Of a stretch of 64,000 nt of DNA, positions 53,949 to 63,527 are shown one piece after another. The position numbers and the translations under genes are program-made. A model generated the notes under the pieces. That model had not been told where the DNA came from, did not search any database, and saw only the letters and a list, made by a program, of their open reading frames with translations. This DNA comes from Janthinobacterium sp. GTDB lineage: Bacteria; Pseudomonadota; Gammaproteobacteria; Burkholderiales; Burkholderiaceae_D. The stretch's first letter is position 1. Every line of letters starts with the position of its first letter. Location: positions 48,126-112,125 of the forward strand of contig NZ_RFSK01000012.1 in assembly GCF_009923995.1 (NCBI RefSeq), written 5' to 3'.

Positions 53949-55598
53949 ATGGCCGCGAGTCTGCGCAGTCTGCAAATCCGGCAGACCTTGATCCTCATCG
54001 TCCTCACCATCGCGTATCTGTGCTTCGAGCTGGGTTTCAATGCCCGCCTGCTCGACGTGGTGGGCGGCAACGTCCAGCCGGAAGATGTGGAAGGGGTGGA
54101 ATTCTATGGCCGCAGCCTGTCCGGCATCGCCGCCGCGCTGGTGGTGCTGCAGCTGATGTGGCGCCGCCGCCTGAAGAACGGCGGCAGGGATGGCAGCGGT
54201 CCAAGCTGGAAGAAAATCATCGTCTGCTGCCTGGTGACGGCCACCGTCGTGTTCGGCGTGCTGAAGACCACGGTGAACGTGCTGGTCAACACGCGCGACG
54301 CGGAATTTCGCCGCCTGGCCTTCAACACCACCTTGCTGCAGCGCTCGCTGGTAGGCGGCAGCTTGCAGCTGCAGGGCCTGGTCGATGATCCTACCCTGTT
54401 CGCCAAGCCGGAAGGCAAGTCCTTCCTGGCCCTGTTCCCCTTCCTGGCCGTGTCCGTGCGCCATCTTGACGAGCGCATGGAGCCGGCCAAGGAACAGTTG
54501 ATCAATTTCAATGTCCGCAAGCTCGCCGGCGGCCCGGCCGGCTACTATGCAAAGTACCAGCAGGCGATCGAGGAAGTGCACGGAAAGTGGAAGTTGTATT
54601 CGGGCATTATTCCCGACAACGATGCGGGCTTGCGCCAGCAGCAGGAATCGGCCTGGAGCGATTACCGGCAAAGCCTGTCGCGCCACGGCTGGCAACCGGA
54701 AACGGTGCCGGCGCGCCGGCGCGCGGCCGTGGTCAATAACGTCCGCAAGAAGGTGCCTGTCGGGGCCAACTGGTACCCGGCCGACCAGTTCTCGTTCCGC
54801 CTGGCCGTCAAGCGCCGCTATGCGTCGGAAGCGGCCGGCAAGGGCTTGAACATCAAGGGCGACCGCATTCCTCCTGGCCTGTCCTTCCCCGCCTTCGTCG
54901 CGCGCCCGGGCATCCAGGCCGTGCTGCGCGACGGGCCGGATGGCGGCGACGGCAGCGAAGCGGCCAAGGGCTTGCGCTTGCCCAAGGGGGCCGTGGTGCA
55001 AGTTGCGTATGCGAGTCCGGCCGAATTCAGCCGTTTGTTCGACCAGTTCGCCGCGCGCCAGACGGCGGAACGGCTGGTGGAATATCGCGCCAGCCGCAGC
55101 GACTTCGAGGGCGGCGGCAAATACTTTACAGAGGGCAAGGAAGCGGCGCGCGCCGCCATCGTGCCGCCCGTGGCCCTGTTCTTCTCGCTGCTGGGCGCCA
55201 TCGGCCACTTCTCGAAACTGCTGTACCTGGTCGCCACCGTCGTATTATTGCTGCTGGCGGCACGCCGGGGCGAGCAGGCCGGCGCCGATGGACAGCTGAG
55301 CCGCCGCTCCGCCTGGATCGCCACGGGCGTGCTGGCGACGGCGTTCCTGGGCATCTGGGGCATGCTGTCGCTGCTCGACAACAACGTCACGCGCAGCGAA
55401 CTGTTCCGCCAAATGCTGGACTGGACGCGCCAGAGCGAGCCGGACAGCACGCGCTGGAACATCGCCGGCAAGGCCGCGCTGGCCAATATCACGCACGTCG
55501 TGGCCGTGGGACAAGGCTACAGCTACCCCGTCAACGAAGCGATCCGCATCAATGTTTTGCAGGGACTCGAATATGGTTATCACCCGGAAAAAAAATAA
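53949..55598 (+). CDS. Polytopic membrane protein of unknown function
   Basis: 549 residues. Three membrane helices near the N-terminus (about 11-31, 56-72, 88-108), a large extracytoplasmic or cytoplasmic domain of about 280 residues and two or three helices near the C-terminus (about 395-435 and 455-475). RBS GAGGAAA overlaps the end of the lipoprotein gene. No known family is recognised; the domain has no visible enzyme motif. With the sigma-like, anti-sigma-like and lipoprotein genes it forms a tight four-gene unit. It overlaps the next gene by 26 bases. Confidence 0.8.
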   Translation: MAASLRSLQIRQTLILIVLTIAYLCFELGFNARLLDVVGGNVQPEDVEGVEFYGRSLSGIAAALVVLQLMWRRRLKNGGRDGSGPSWKKIIVCCLVTATVVFGVLKTTVNVLVNTRDAEFRRLAFNTTLLQRSLVGGSLQLQGLVDDPTLFAKPEGKSFLALFPFLAVSVRHLDERMEPAKEQLINFNVRKLAGGPAGYYAKYQQAIEEVHGKWKLYSGIIPDNDAGLRQQQESAWSDYRQSLSRHGWQPETVPARRRAAVVNNVRKKVPVGANWYPADQFSFRLAVKRRYASEAAGKGLNIKGDRIPPGLSFPAFVARPGIQAVLRDGPDGGDGSEAAKGLRLPKGAVVQVAYASPAEFSRLFDQFAARQTAERLVEYRASRSDFEGGGKYFTEGKEAARAAIVPPVALFFSLLGAIGHFSKLLYLVATVVLLLLAARRGEQAGADGQLSRRSAWIATGVLATAFLGIWGMLSLLDNNVTRSELFRQMLDWTRQSEPDSTRWNIAGKAALANITHVVAVGQGYSYPVNEAIRINVLQGLEYGYHPEKK

Positions 55599-56484
55599 GG
55601 CGGCCGCACTGGTCTTGCTATTGAGCATGTTGAGCACGGCGGCCCAGGCCGACTGCCTGGGCATGCAGGTGCACGCCCACCGGGGCGCCGGCAATGCGCC
55701 GGAAAACTCGCTGAGCGCCCTGCGCAACACGTATTTCGGCACCTGGGACGGAGTCGAGACGGATTTGCAGCTGCTGGGCGACGGCAGCTGGGTGGTGCAC
55801 CACGACCTGCTGACGGGCCGCGTCGTCGACACGGGCGCGCCGCGTACCGTCAAGCAATTGACGGCCGACGACTGGCGCGCCGCCAGCATGAAGAACCGCG
55901 GCGTGGCCACGCCGGAAACGCCGCCTTTCGTGAGCGACGTCGCCGACCTGGCGACGGCTTTCCCGAACAAGACCCTGAATGCGGAAATCAAGGACGTCGT
56001 GCCCTCGTGCGCCCCGATCGGCGCTCTGGTGGCGCAATTGCGCGGTGGCATCAAGCATGGCAACTGGTTCCTGACGTCGGGCGTGCCGAACAACCTCGTC
56101 TGCGCGCGCCGCGCCGACCCGCAAGGCTACCTGGGCTTGCTCGTGTTCGACGCGCGCAACGCGCAGGCGGCGGGCGCCAACAAGGTCAGCCGCTTTATCG
56201 CGAAGAATGCCCGCCCGCCCAGGCTGGACAAGCCCTGGCTGCAGCGCGTGCAGCAGCAGATCGGCATGCCCGTCGGCGTGCACGTCGATGCGCGCAGCCT
56301 GGATGCCAATCCGAACTTGCTGGCCGACGCGGCCACCCTGAACATGCCCGTCTTCGTCTACGCCGTCGATGGCGACTCGGCCCTGGCCGCCTCCCTCCGG
56401 CGTGCCCAGCAGCGCAGCCACCGCTGGCCCAGCGGCGTCATCCTCGATGGCAACCCCGAGACGTTTTGCGCGATGATGCAGTAG
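55573..56484 (+). CDS. Exported glycerophosphodiester phosphodiesterase-family protein
   Basis: 303 residues, ATG at 55573 (MVITRKKNKAAALVLLLS), giving a signal peptide ending at AQA-DC. The GDPD TIM barrel is shown by H36-R37-G (VHAHRGAGNAPENSL), metal ligands E62 and D64 (GVETDLQL) and H77 (VVHHD). The enzyme hydrolyses glycerophosphodiesters from phospholipids in the periplasm, though distant family members have other substrates. It overlaps the membrane-protein gene by 26 bases, so it belongs to the same transcript. A stem CTGCTGCG / CGCAGCAG follows the stop (56496-56525), without T-run. Confidence 0.88.
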   Translation: MVITRKKNKAAALVLLLSMLSTAAQADCLGMQVHAHRGAGNAPENSLSALRNTYFGTWDGVETDLQLLGDGSWVVHHDLLTGRVVDTGAPRTVKQLTADDWRAASMKNRGVATPETPPFVSDVADLATAFPNKTLNAEIKDVVPSCAPIGALVAQLRGGIKHGNWFLTSGVPNNLVCARRADPQGYLGLLVFDARNAQAAGANKVSRFIAKNARPPRLDKPWLQRVQQQIGMPVGVHVDARSLDANPNLLADAATLNMPVFVYAVDGDSALAASLRRAQQRSHRWPSGVILDGNPETFCAMMQ

Positions 56485-56617
56485 TTGCTTCCTCTCTGCT
56501 GCGTGGTCGTTTTGCCGCGCAGCAGACAGCGCTTCTTCCTGCCTGGAACCCCCTGTTTTGACGGTTGCTACGACAGCGTTCTTGCCGTATTTTTGCGCAT
56601 TGCAGCATCGATAATGT

Positions 56618-56663
56618 TTGCATCGGGCGGACAGCTGGCATATAAATGTAATCGATTACATTT
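56618..56663 (+). promoter_or_regulatory. LacI gene promoter with perfect 20-base operator
   Basis: -35 TTGCAT (56618-56623), 17-base spacer, -10 TATAAA (56641-56646). The perfect palindrome AAATGTAATCGATTACATTT (56644-56663) overlaps the -10 and the expected start of transcription. It has the central CG of LacI/PurR-family operators, so the repressor encoded right after it probably shuts its own promoter and the whole operon. Confidence 0.75.
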
Positions 56664-56664
56664 T

Positions 56665-57702
56665 ATGCAGAACCCCATGCCAGCAACCGTTCCATCCTCT
56701 TTACCGACAGAAACTGTCTCCATCAGCGCCGTCGCCGCGCATGCGGGCGTGTCGGTGGCCACCGTTTCGCGCGTGATGAACGAGCAGAGCGGGGTGCGGG
56801 CGCCCACGCGCGACAAGGTGCTCGCGTCCGTGGCGGCGCTGGGCTACCGCATGAACCACCTGGCGCGCAGCCTGCGCACGGCCGAGAGCCGCATGCTGCT
56901 CACCATGGTGCCGGACGTGGGCAACCCCTTCTATGCGCAGATCGTGCGCGGCATCGACACGGTGGCGCGCGAGCACGGTTATTTCGTCCTGCTGTGCGAC
57001 ACGGGCGCCGACGCGGGGCGCGAGCGCTCGTATTTCGACCTGCTGCGCATGCACCGCGCCGACGGCGCCATCTGCCTGGACCCGGACACGGTGCAGCATG
57101 CCTTGTCGCACGAGTCTGCCAGCCTGCCGTGGGTGGCCTGCTGCGAATTCGATCCCGGCGTGGCCGTGCCCTATGTCGGCATCGACAACCACCGGGCCGC
57201 GTCCGATGCCGTCGCGCATTTGTTGTCGCGCGGCCATACGCGCATCGGCCTGATCAATTCGGATGAGCGCTACCTGTATGCGCGGCAACGCCAGCAAGGC
57301 TATCTGGACACCCTGGCGGCCGCCGGACTGCCCGTGCAGCCGCAATGGGTGCGCACCGTGCAAAGCCTCGACTACGGGGCCGGCACGCAGGCGGCGCTGG
57401 ACATGATGGCGGGACCGGATGCGCCCACGGCCATCTTTGCCGTCTCCGACACGCTGGCCATCGGCGTGCTGAGCGCGCTGCGCCAGCTGAACAAGCGGGT
57501 GCCCGAGGACGTGGCCGTCATCGGCTTCGACGATATCGCCATCGCCGCGCAGATGGACCCCGGCCTCACCACCATCGCCCAGCCCATGCGCGAACTGGGC
57601 GAGACGGCGGCCCGTCTGCTCTTGCAGCGCTTGGCGGACCCGGCGGCGCAGGTGCCGGGCGTGCTGCTGAACCATCATCTGGTCTTGCGAGGGAGTGCAT
57701 AG
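56665..57702 (+). CDS. LacI-family sugar repressor
   Basis: 345 residues from the ATG at 56665 (MQNPMPATV; a second ATG at 56677 is possible). N-terminal LacI helix-turn-helix (about 17-65: ISAVAAHAGVSVATVSRVMN, hinge LARSLRTAES) and a periplasmic-binding-like effector domain. It lies one base after the 20-base operator, leaving at most a 12-base leader and no normal ribosome-binding site. Last base overlaps the GTG of the ABC ATPase. Controls the following sugar operon; effector unknown. Confidence 0.92.
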   Translation: MQNPMPATVPSSLPTETVSISAVAAHAGVSVATVSRVMNEQSGVRAPTRDKVLASVAALGYRMNHLARSLRTAESRMLLTMVPDVGNPFYAQIVRGIDTVAREHGYFVLLCDTGADAGRERSYFDLLRMHRADGAICLDPDTVQHALSHESASLPWVACCEFDPGVAVPYVGIDNHRAASDAVAHLLSRGHTRIGLINSDERYLYARQRQQGYLDTLAAAGLPVQPQWVRTVQSLDYGAGTQAALDMMAGPDAPTAIFAVSDTLAIGVLSALRQLNKRVPEDVAVIGFDDIAIAAQMDPGLTTIAQPMRELGETAARLLLQRLADPAAQVPGVLLNHHLVLRGSA

Positions 57703-59189
57703 TGAGCGTAGCCGTCGGTTTCGAGGGAGTCTGCAAGGATTTCGGCCCCGTGCGCGTCCTGCATGGCGTCAGCTTTACCCTGGCGCCCGGGCGCGTGTAT
57801 GGCTTGCTGGGCGAAAACGGCGCCGGCAAGTCGACCCTGATGAAAATCCTCGCCGGCTACGAAGGCGTGAGCGAGGGGCAATTGCTGATCGATGGCCAGC
57901 CCCGGCGCTTCGCCAGTTCGCGGGCGGCAGAGGCCGCCGGCATCGTGCTGATCCACCAGGAATTCAACCTGGCCGAGCACCTGACGGTGGCGCAAAACAT
58001 GTTTTTAGGCCACGAAAAGACGCGGGGCTGGCTGCTCGACGAGGCCGCCATGCGGGAAGAGGCATCGCGCTACCTGAAGCAGGTGGGGCTGGACGTGTCG
58101 CCCGAGACGAAAATCCGCGACCTGATCGTGGCTGAAAAGCAGCTGGTGGAAATCGCCAAGGCCCTGTCGCGCCGCGCCCGCTTTTTGATCATGGACGAGC
58201 CGACGGCCACCCTGACGTCGTCGGAAACCCAGCGCCTGTTCGCCGTCATGGCGCAGCTGAAAAGCGATGGCGTCACCATCCTCTACATTTCCCACAAGCT
58301 CGACGAAGTGGAACGCAACACGGACGAAGTCATCGTCATGCGCGACGGGCGCTTCGTCACGCGCGAGCCGACGGCCAGCCTCACGCGCCAGCAGATGGCG
58401 AACCTGATGGTGGGGCGCGAATTGTCCGACATGTTCCCGGCCAAGGCGGCGCTGGCGAAAGAAGCTCCTGTGTTGCTGAAAGTCGAGGGGCTGACGGTGC
58501 CGGGTTGGTCCAGGGACCTGTCCTTCGAGGTGCGCGCCGGTGAAGTGCTGGGCTTTGCGGGCCTCGTGGGCGCGGGGCGCACGGAATCGTTCGAAGCGCT
58601 GCTGGGCTTGCGTCCGCGCAGCGCGGGGTTGATCCATCTCAATGGCCAGGCCGTGGACATCCGCACGCCCAGGCAAGCCATGCAGCACGGCATGACGTAT
58701 CTGAGCGAAGACCGCAAGGGCAAGGGCTTGCACGTGAACCTGGGCTTGCGGGAAAACCTCACCCTGATGACGATGGAGCGCTATGCGCGGCCCTGGCTCG
58801 ATGTGGCCGGCGAGAAAGCGGCGCTGGCCCAGGCCGTGCTTGATTTCAATATCCGCACGGGCGACCTCGACAGCCGCGCGCGCATGCTGTCGGGCGGCAA
58901 CCAGCAAAAGCTGGCGCTGGCGAAATACCTGCATTCGGACCCCCGTGTCGTCGTGCTCGACGAGCCGAGCCGTGGCGTGGACGTGGGCGCCAAGCGCGAC
59001 ATTTACTTTTTGATTCACCGCCTGGCCGCCGAAGGGCGCGCCGTGATCGTGATTTCCTCCGAACTGATCGAATTGATCGGCCTGTGCCACAGAGTCGCGG
59101 TGATGCGCGCCGGCACCCTGCAAGCCACCCTGTCTGCTGACCACCTGACCGAAGAGGAGTTGATTGCCCATGCAACCGGCACGCACTGA
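57702..59189 (+). CDS. Sugar ABC transporter ATPase (CUT2, RbsA-like)
   Basis: 495 residues, GTG start at 57702 after GAGGGAG. Two ABC domains: Walker [11 protein letters not shown] with [11 protein letters not shown] in the first, and GAGRTES with signature [15 protein letters not shown] and [11 protein letters not shown] in the second. It drives uptake through the following permease. The longer open frame upstream lies inside the LacI gene. Its 3' end overlaps the permease gene by 20 bases. Confidence 0.93.
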   Translation: MSVAVGFEGVCKDFGPVRVLHGVSFTLAPGRVYGLLGENGAGKSTLMKILAGYEGVSEGQLLIDGQPRRFASSRAAEAAGIVLIHQEFNLAEHLTVAQNMFLGHEKTRGWLLDEAAMREEASRYLKQVGLDVSPETKIRDLIVAEKQLVEIAKALSRRARFLIMDEPTATLTSSETQRLFAVMAQLKSDGVTILYISHKLDEVERNTDEVIVMRDGRFVTREPTASLTRQQMANLMVGRELSDMFPAKAALAKEAPVLLKVEGLTVPGWSRDLSFEVRAGEVLGFAGLVGAGRTESFEALLGLRPRSAGLIHLNGQAVDIRTPRQAMQHGMTYLSEDRKGKGLHVNLGLRENLTLMTMERYARPWLDVAGEKAALAQAVLDFNIRTGDLDSRARMLSGGNQQKLALAKYLHSDPRVVVLDEPSRGVDVGAKRDIYFLIHRLAAEGRAVIVISSELIELIGLCHRVAVMRAGTLQATLSADHLTEEELIAHATGTH

Positions 59190-60195
59190 CAACACTGTAT
59201 CCACCGGCGCCACCAGCGCCAGCATCGCCAGGCTGGGCGCGCGCATCAAGGGTTTCGGCCCCGTGCTGGGCCTGTTATCTCTGTGCATCGCGGGCACCTT
59301 GCTCAACGGCGACTTCGCCACCGTGGACAACCTGATGAACGTGCTCACGCGCACGGCTTTTATCGGCATCATCGCCGTCGGCATGACTTTTGTCATCATT
59401 TCGGGCGGCATCGATCTGTCTGTCGGTTCGATGGCGGCCCTGATCGCCGGCTGTATGATCTATTTCATGAATGCGCTGGCGCAAGGGGCCGGGGGGAATC
59501 TCGCCCCCATCACCATGCTGGTGCTGGGCATCGCCATGGCATTGATCCTGGGCGCGGGCTTCGGCCTCATGCATGGCTTGCTTATCAGCAAGGGCAATAT
59601 CGAACCCTTCATCGTTACTCTGGGTACGCTCGGCATCTTCCGCGCCGTGCTCACTTACCTGGCCGACGGCGGCGCGCTGACCCTGGATGCCACCCTGTCC
59701 GAGCTGTACAGCCCCGTCTACTACACGAGCGTGCTGGGCGCGCCCATCCCCATCTGGATTTTCCTCTTTGTCGCGGCGGCCGGCGCCGTCATCCTGAACC
59801 GCACGACGTTCGGCCGCCACGTGCAGGCGATTGGTTCCAACGAGCAAGTGGCGCGCTATGCGGCCATCAACGTCGACCGGGTGAAGATCGCCACCTACAT
59901 GCTGCTGGGCGTGTGCGTGGGCATCGCCACGGTGCTGTACGTGCCGCGCCTGGGCTCGGCCACGCCGACGACGGGCCTGCTGTGGGAACTGGAAGCCATC
60001 GCCGCCGTCGTTGTGGGCGGCACGGCCCTGAAAGGGGGAGAAGGGCGCATCGTCGGCACCGTCATCGGTGCCATCCTCTTGTCCGTGATCAGCAATATCC
60101 TGAATTTGACCAGCATCATCAGTGTCTACCTGAATGCCGCAGTGCAAGGCGTGGTGATCATTGCCGTCGCCTTCCTGCAGCGGGGCCGCAAATAA
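59170..60195 (+). CDS. Sugar ABC transporter permease (RbsC-like)
   Basis: 341 residues from the ATG at 59170; a TTG at 59164 is also possible (GAGGAG lies 10 and 4 bases before them). About ten membrane helices, BPD_transp_2 family, with [20 protein letters not shown]. Single permease, so it would form a homodimer, in contrast to the paired permeases of the arabinose locus. Confidence 0.92.
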   Translation: MQPARTDNTVSTGATSASIARLGARIKGFGPVLGLLSLCIAGTLLNGDFATVDNLMNVLTRTAFIGIIAVGMTFVIISGGIDLSVGSMAALIAGCMIYFMNALAQGAGGNLAPITMLVLGIAMALILGAGFGLMHGLLISKGNIEPFIVTLGTLGIFRAVLTYLADGGALTLDATLSELYSPVYYTSVLGAPIPIWIFLFVAAAGAVILNRTTFGRHVQAIGSNEQVARYAAINVDRVKIATYMLLGVCVGIATVLYVPRLGSATPTTGLLWELEAIAAVVVGGTALKGGEGRIVGTVIGAILLSVISNILNLTSIISVYLNAAVQGVVIIAVAFLQRGRK

Positions 60196-60256
60196 AACCA
60201 CAGCGGCGTTCTGAAAGGGCGGCCAACGGGCGCCCACAACCTTGGAGGAGAGCAGC

Positions 60257-61225
60257 ATGAAGAGCTTTATACGGGTAGCAGGGATGGCAGTGCTGGTGAT
60301 GCAGGCGTGGGCGCTGCCGATGGGGCCGGCGCAGGCGGCCGACAAGCTGGTCGTCGGCGTGGCCATTCCCACGGCCACGCACAGTTTCACGTCCGGCATC
60401 GTCTGGTGGGCCAACCAGGCCAAGGCGGAACTGGAAAAGGCCCATCCGGGGCTGAAGATCATCGTCAAGACGGCCGCCACGGCGCCCGAGCAGGCGAATC
60501 AGCTGCAGGACATGTTGACGGTGAACAAGATCAACACCCTGGTGATCTTCCCCATCGAGTCGGCGTCCCTGACGCAGCCCGTGGCGCAGGTGAAGAACAA
60601 GGGCGTGTACGTGACGGTGGTGGACCGCGGCTTGACCAACACGCAGTCGCAGGATGCGTATATCGCGGGCGACAACACGGCCTTCGGCAAGCTGCCGGCC
60701 GAATATTTGGCGAAAAGCCTGAATGGCAAGGGCAATATCGTCGTGCTGCGCGGCATGCCCACCACTCTGGACAACGAGCGCTTTGACGCCTTCAGTGCCG
60801 TCATGAAAGGCCATCCCGACATCAAGGTGCTCGACGCCAAGTACGGCAACTGGAACCGCGACGACGCCTTCAAGGTCATGCAGGATTACCTGACCCGCTT
60901 CAAGCACATCGACGCCGTCTGGGCCGCCGACGACGACATGGCCATCGGCGTGCAGAAAGCCATCGCGCAAGCCAAGCGCACGGACATCAAGCAGGTGTTC
61001 GGCGGCGCGGGCGCGAAGGGCGCCGTCAAGAAGATCATGGACGGCTCCGACCCGCTGATCGTGGCCGACGTGTCGTACTCGCCGAAGTTCATGTACGACG
61101 CCATCAAGCTGACGACGGAAGCGCGCCTGAAAGGTGATAAATTGCCGGCCAACACCATCATCCCCTCGGTGCTGATCACGCGCGAGAACGCCAAGCAGTT
61201 CTACTTTCCGAACTCGCCTTTTTAA
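60257..61225 (+). CDS. Sugar ABC transporter binding protein
   Basis: 322 residues, ATG at 60257 after GGAGGAG. Signal peptide (VAGMAVLVMQAWALPMGPAQ). Type I periplasmic binding fold typical of ribose, allose and inositol binders (PEQANQLQDML, VWAADDDMAIG). Sugar not predictable; the neighbouring isomerase and oxidoreductase suggest a pyranose or cyclitol that is oxidised or epimerised. Last gene of the transporter part; a palindrome follows. Confidence 0.9.
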   Translation: MKSFIRVAGMAVLVMQAWALPMGPAQAADKLVVGVAIPTATHSFTSGIVWWANQAKAELEKAHPGLKIIVKTAATAPEQANQLQDMLTVNKINTLVIFPIESASLTQPVAQVKNKGVYVTVVDRGLTNTQSQDAYIAGDNTAFGKLPAEYLAKSLNGKGNIVVLRGMPTTLDNERFDAFSAVMKGHPDIKVLDAKYGNWNRDDAFKVMQDYLTRFKHIDAVWAADDDMAIGVQKAIAQAKRTDIKQVFGGAGAKGAVKKIMDGSDPLIVADVSYSPKFMYDAIKLTTEARLKGDKLPANTIIPSVLITRENAKQFYFPNSPF

Positions 61226-61244
61226 CGACACCCCAAAACAAGGG

Positions 61245-61275
61245 CTGGGGTCGTACCCTTAGGGTACGACCCCGG
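61245..61275. repeat. 31-base GGGGTCG palindrome, copy 3
   Basis: GGGGTCGTACCCT / AGGGTACGACCCC with a two-base TA-like centre; same family as 6766-6796 and 46510-46540. It lies between the binding protein and isomerase genes, which run in the same direction, so it does not simply mark convergent ends. Confidence 0.8.
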
Positions 61276-61304
61276 GTTTCGGTTTGGGTTAACAGGACAT
61301 TGAC

Positions 61305-62357
61305 ATGAAAACCATCCAGGGCCCGGCCATCTTCCTGGCCCAGTTTCTCGGCGACGCGCCGCCGTTCGATTCGCTCGAGCACCTGGCGCAATGGGCGGCC
61401 GGCCTGGGCTATAAGGGTTTGCAGCTGCCCACGGCGCCGCGCCTGTTTGATCTGGAGCAGGCGGCCAATAGCCAGCAGTACTGCGACGACGTGCAAGCCC
61501 TGCTGGCGCGCCACGGCTTGCAGGTGACGGAACTGTCGACGCATCTGCAGGGCCAGCTGATCGCCGTGCATCCCGCCTACGATGCGCTGTTCGACGGCTT
61601 TGCGCCCGAGCACGTGCGCGGCGACTCTGCCGCGCGCACGGCCTGGGCCACGCAGCAGCTGCTGTGGGCGGCCACCGCCTCGCAGCGCCTGGGATTGAGG
61701 GCGCACGTGACGTTTTCCGGCGCGCTGGCGTGGCCGTATCTGTATCCGTGGCCGCAGCGTCCCGCGGGCCTGGTGGAAACGGCGTTCGCCGAACTGGCCA
61801 AACGCTGGCTGCCCATCCTCGACGCCTTCGACGCGGCCGGCGTGGACCTGTGCTATGAACTGCATCCGGGCGAGGACTTGCACGATGGCGTGACCTTCGA
61901 GCGCTTCCTGGCCGCCGTCGACGACCACCCGCGCGCGTCCATCTTGTACGACCCCAGCCACTTCGTGCTGCAGCAGCTCGACTATCTCGCTTTCATCGAC
62001 ATCTACCATGCGCGCATCAAGGCTTTCCACGTCAAGGATGCGGAATTCCGGCCCAACGGGCGCCAGGGCGTGTATGGCGGCTATGGCGACTGGCAGGACC
62101 GGGCAGGGCGCTTCCGCTCGCTGGGCGACGGGCAGATCGACTTCAAGGCGATCTTCTCGAAGATGGCGCAGTACGACTTTCCCGGCTGGGCCGTGCTGGA
62201 ATGGGAATGCTGCCTGAAGCACCCGGAGGATGGCGCGGCCGAAGGGGCGCGTTTCATCCGCGAACACATCATCCATGTGGCCGAGCACGCGTTCGACGAT
62301 TTCGCGGGCAGCGCGGTTGACCAGGATCAAATTCATCACTTGCTTGGCTTGAAATAG
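61305..62357 (+). CDS. Sugar phosphate isomerase/epimerase-like TIM barrel
   Basis: 350 residues of the AP-endonuclease 2/xylose-isomerase-like superfamily. Metal-binding acids and histidines are visible in CYELHPGEDLHDG, LYDPSHFVLQ, FHVKDAEF and VLEWECC. Members include IolE-type dehydratases, 3-keto-sugar epimerases and hydroxypyruvate isomerases. No signal peptide, so cytoplasmic. It lies 9 bases before the Gfo/Idh/MocA gene, a frequent pairing in which the oxidoreductase makes a keto sugar that this enzyme converts. Confidence 0.88.
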   Translation: MKTIQGPAIFLAQFLGDAPPFDSLEHLAQWAAGLGYKGLQLPTAPRLFDLEQAANSQQYCDDVQALLARHGLQVTELSTHLQGQLIAVHPAYDALFDGFAPEHVRGDSAARTAWATQQLLWAATASQRLGLRAHVTFSGALAWPYLYPWPQRPAGLVETAFAELAKRWLPILDAFDAAGVDLCYELHPGEDLHDGVTFERFLAAVDDHPRASILYDPSHFVLQQLDYLAFIDIYHARIKAFHVKDAEFRPNGRQGVYGGYGDWQDRAGRFRSLGDGQIDFKAIFSKMAQYDFPGWAVLEWECCLKHPEDGAAEGARFIREHIIHVAEHAFDDFAGSAVDQDQIHHLLGLK

Positions 62358-62366
62358 GGAGAAGAC

Positions 62367-63518
62367 ATGCAGCGACGCTTACGGCTGGGCATGGTAGGGG
62401 GCGGGCAGGGCGCGTTCATCGGCGCCGTGCACCGCATCGCGGCGCGCATCGATGACCAGTATGAACTGGCGGCGGGCGCCCTGTCGTCCGACCCGCAGCG
62501 CGCGCGCGACAGCGGCGCCGCGCTGCATCTGGCGCCGGAGCGCTGCTACAGCGATTACCGCGCCATGGCGCAGGCGGAAGCCGCGCGCGCGGACGGCATC
62601 GAGGCCGTCGCCATCGTCACGCCCAACCATTTGCATGCGCCCGTCGCCACGGCTTTCCTGGAAGCGGGCATCCACGTGATCTGCGACAAGCCGCTGGGCA
62701 TTTCGCTTGCGGAAGGCCAGGCGCTGGCGGCCCTGGCGCAGCGGAAAAACCTGCTGCTGGCCCTCACGCATACCTACAGCGGCTATCCGCTGCTGCGCCA
62801 TGCCCGGGCCATGGTCGAGGCGGGCGACATCGGCGAACTGCGTCTCGTGCAGGTGGAGTATTCGCAGGACTGGCTGGCCGACGCCATCGCGGCCGGGGGC
62901 ATGTGCGAGGGCAACTGGCACAACGACCCGCGCAAGGCGGGGCCGGGCGGCGTCCTGCTCGACGTGGGCTTGCACGCCTATCACCTGGCGCAGTTCGTCA
63001 GCGGCCAGACACCGCAGCAGGTGCTGGCGGAATTGTCCACCTTCGTGCCGCACCGCAGCCTGGACGACCACGTGCAGGTGATGCTGCGCTATGCCAGCGG
63101 CGCCAGGGGCACGCTGTGGGCCAGCCAGGTGGCGACGGGCTGCGAAAACACGGTGCGCCTGCGTCTGTTCGGCAGCAAGGCGCAACTGGACTTCGACCAG
63201 GAACAGCCGAACGCGCTGTGGTTCACGCCGCAGGGCGGCAACCGCCAGCTGCTGCGCCCGGGCCGGGTCGACAGCGCCGCCGCGCGCCACGCCACGCGCG
63301 TGCCGGCCGGCCATCCGGAGGGGTACCTGGAAGCGTTCGCCCAGCTGTACCTGGATGCGGCCCTGCATATCCGCGCGCTGCAAACGGGCCAGCCCGTGCC
63401 CGAGGCGGCGCGCTGGCTGCCCACCGTGGCGGACGGCGTGGCGGGCCTGGCCTTTGCCGAGGCCGTGCTGCGCAGCCATGCGGATGGCGCCCGCTGGACC
63501 ACGCTGGCGGACTGGTAA
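62367..63518 (+). CDS. Gfo/Idh/MocA-family sugar oxidoreductase
   Basis: 383 residues. N-terminal Rossmann fold (LGMVGGGQGAFIGAVHRIAA), the CDKPLG motif with the catalytic-region lysine, and a C-terminal alpha/beta domain (GGVLLDVGLHAYHLAQFV). It oxidises or reduces a hydroxyl of a sugar or cyclitol with NAD(P). The IGAVHRIAARID start is frequent among members paired with xylose-isomerase-like barrels. Substrate unknown. Confidence 0.9.
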   Translation: MQRRLRLGMVGGGQGAFIGAVHRIAARIDDQYELAAGALSSDPQRARDSGAALHLAPERCYSDYRAMAQAEAARADGIEAVAIVTPNHLHAPVATAFLEAGIHVICDKPLGISLAEGQALAALAQRKNLLLALTHTYSGYPLLRHARAMVEAGDIGELRLVQVEYSQDWLADAIAAGGMCEGNWHNDPRKAGPGGVLLDVGLHAYHLAQFVSGQTPQQVLAELSTFVPHRSLDDHVQVMLRYASGARGTLWASQVATGCENTVRLRLFGSKAQLDFDQEQPNALWFTPQGGNRQLLRPGRVDSAAARHATRVPAGHPEGYLEAFAQLYLDAALHIRALQTGQPVPEAARWLPTVADGVAGLAFAEAVLRSHADGARWTTLADW

Positions 63519-63527
63519 ACTGGGCGC

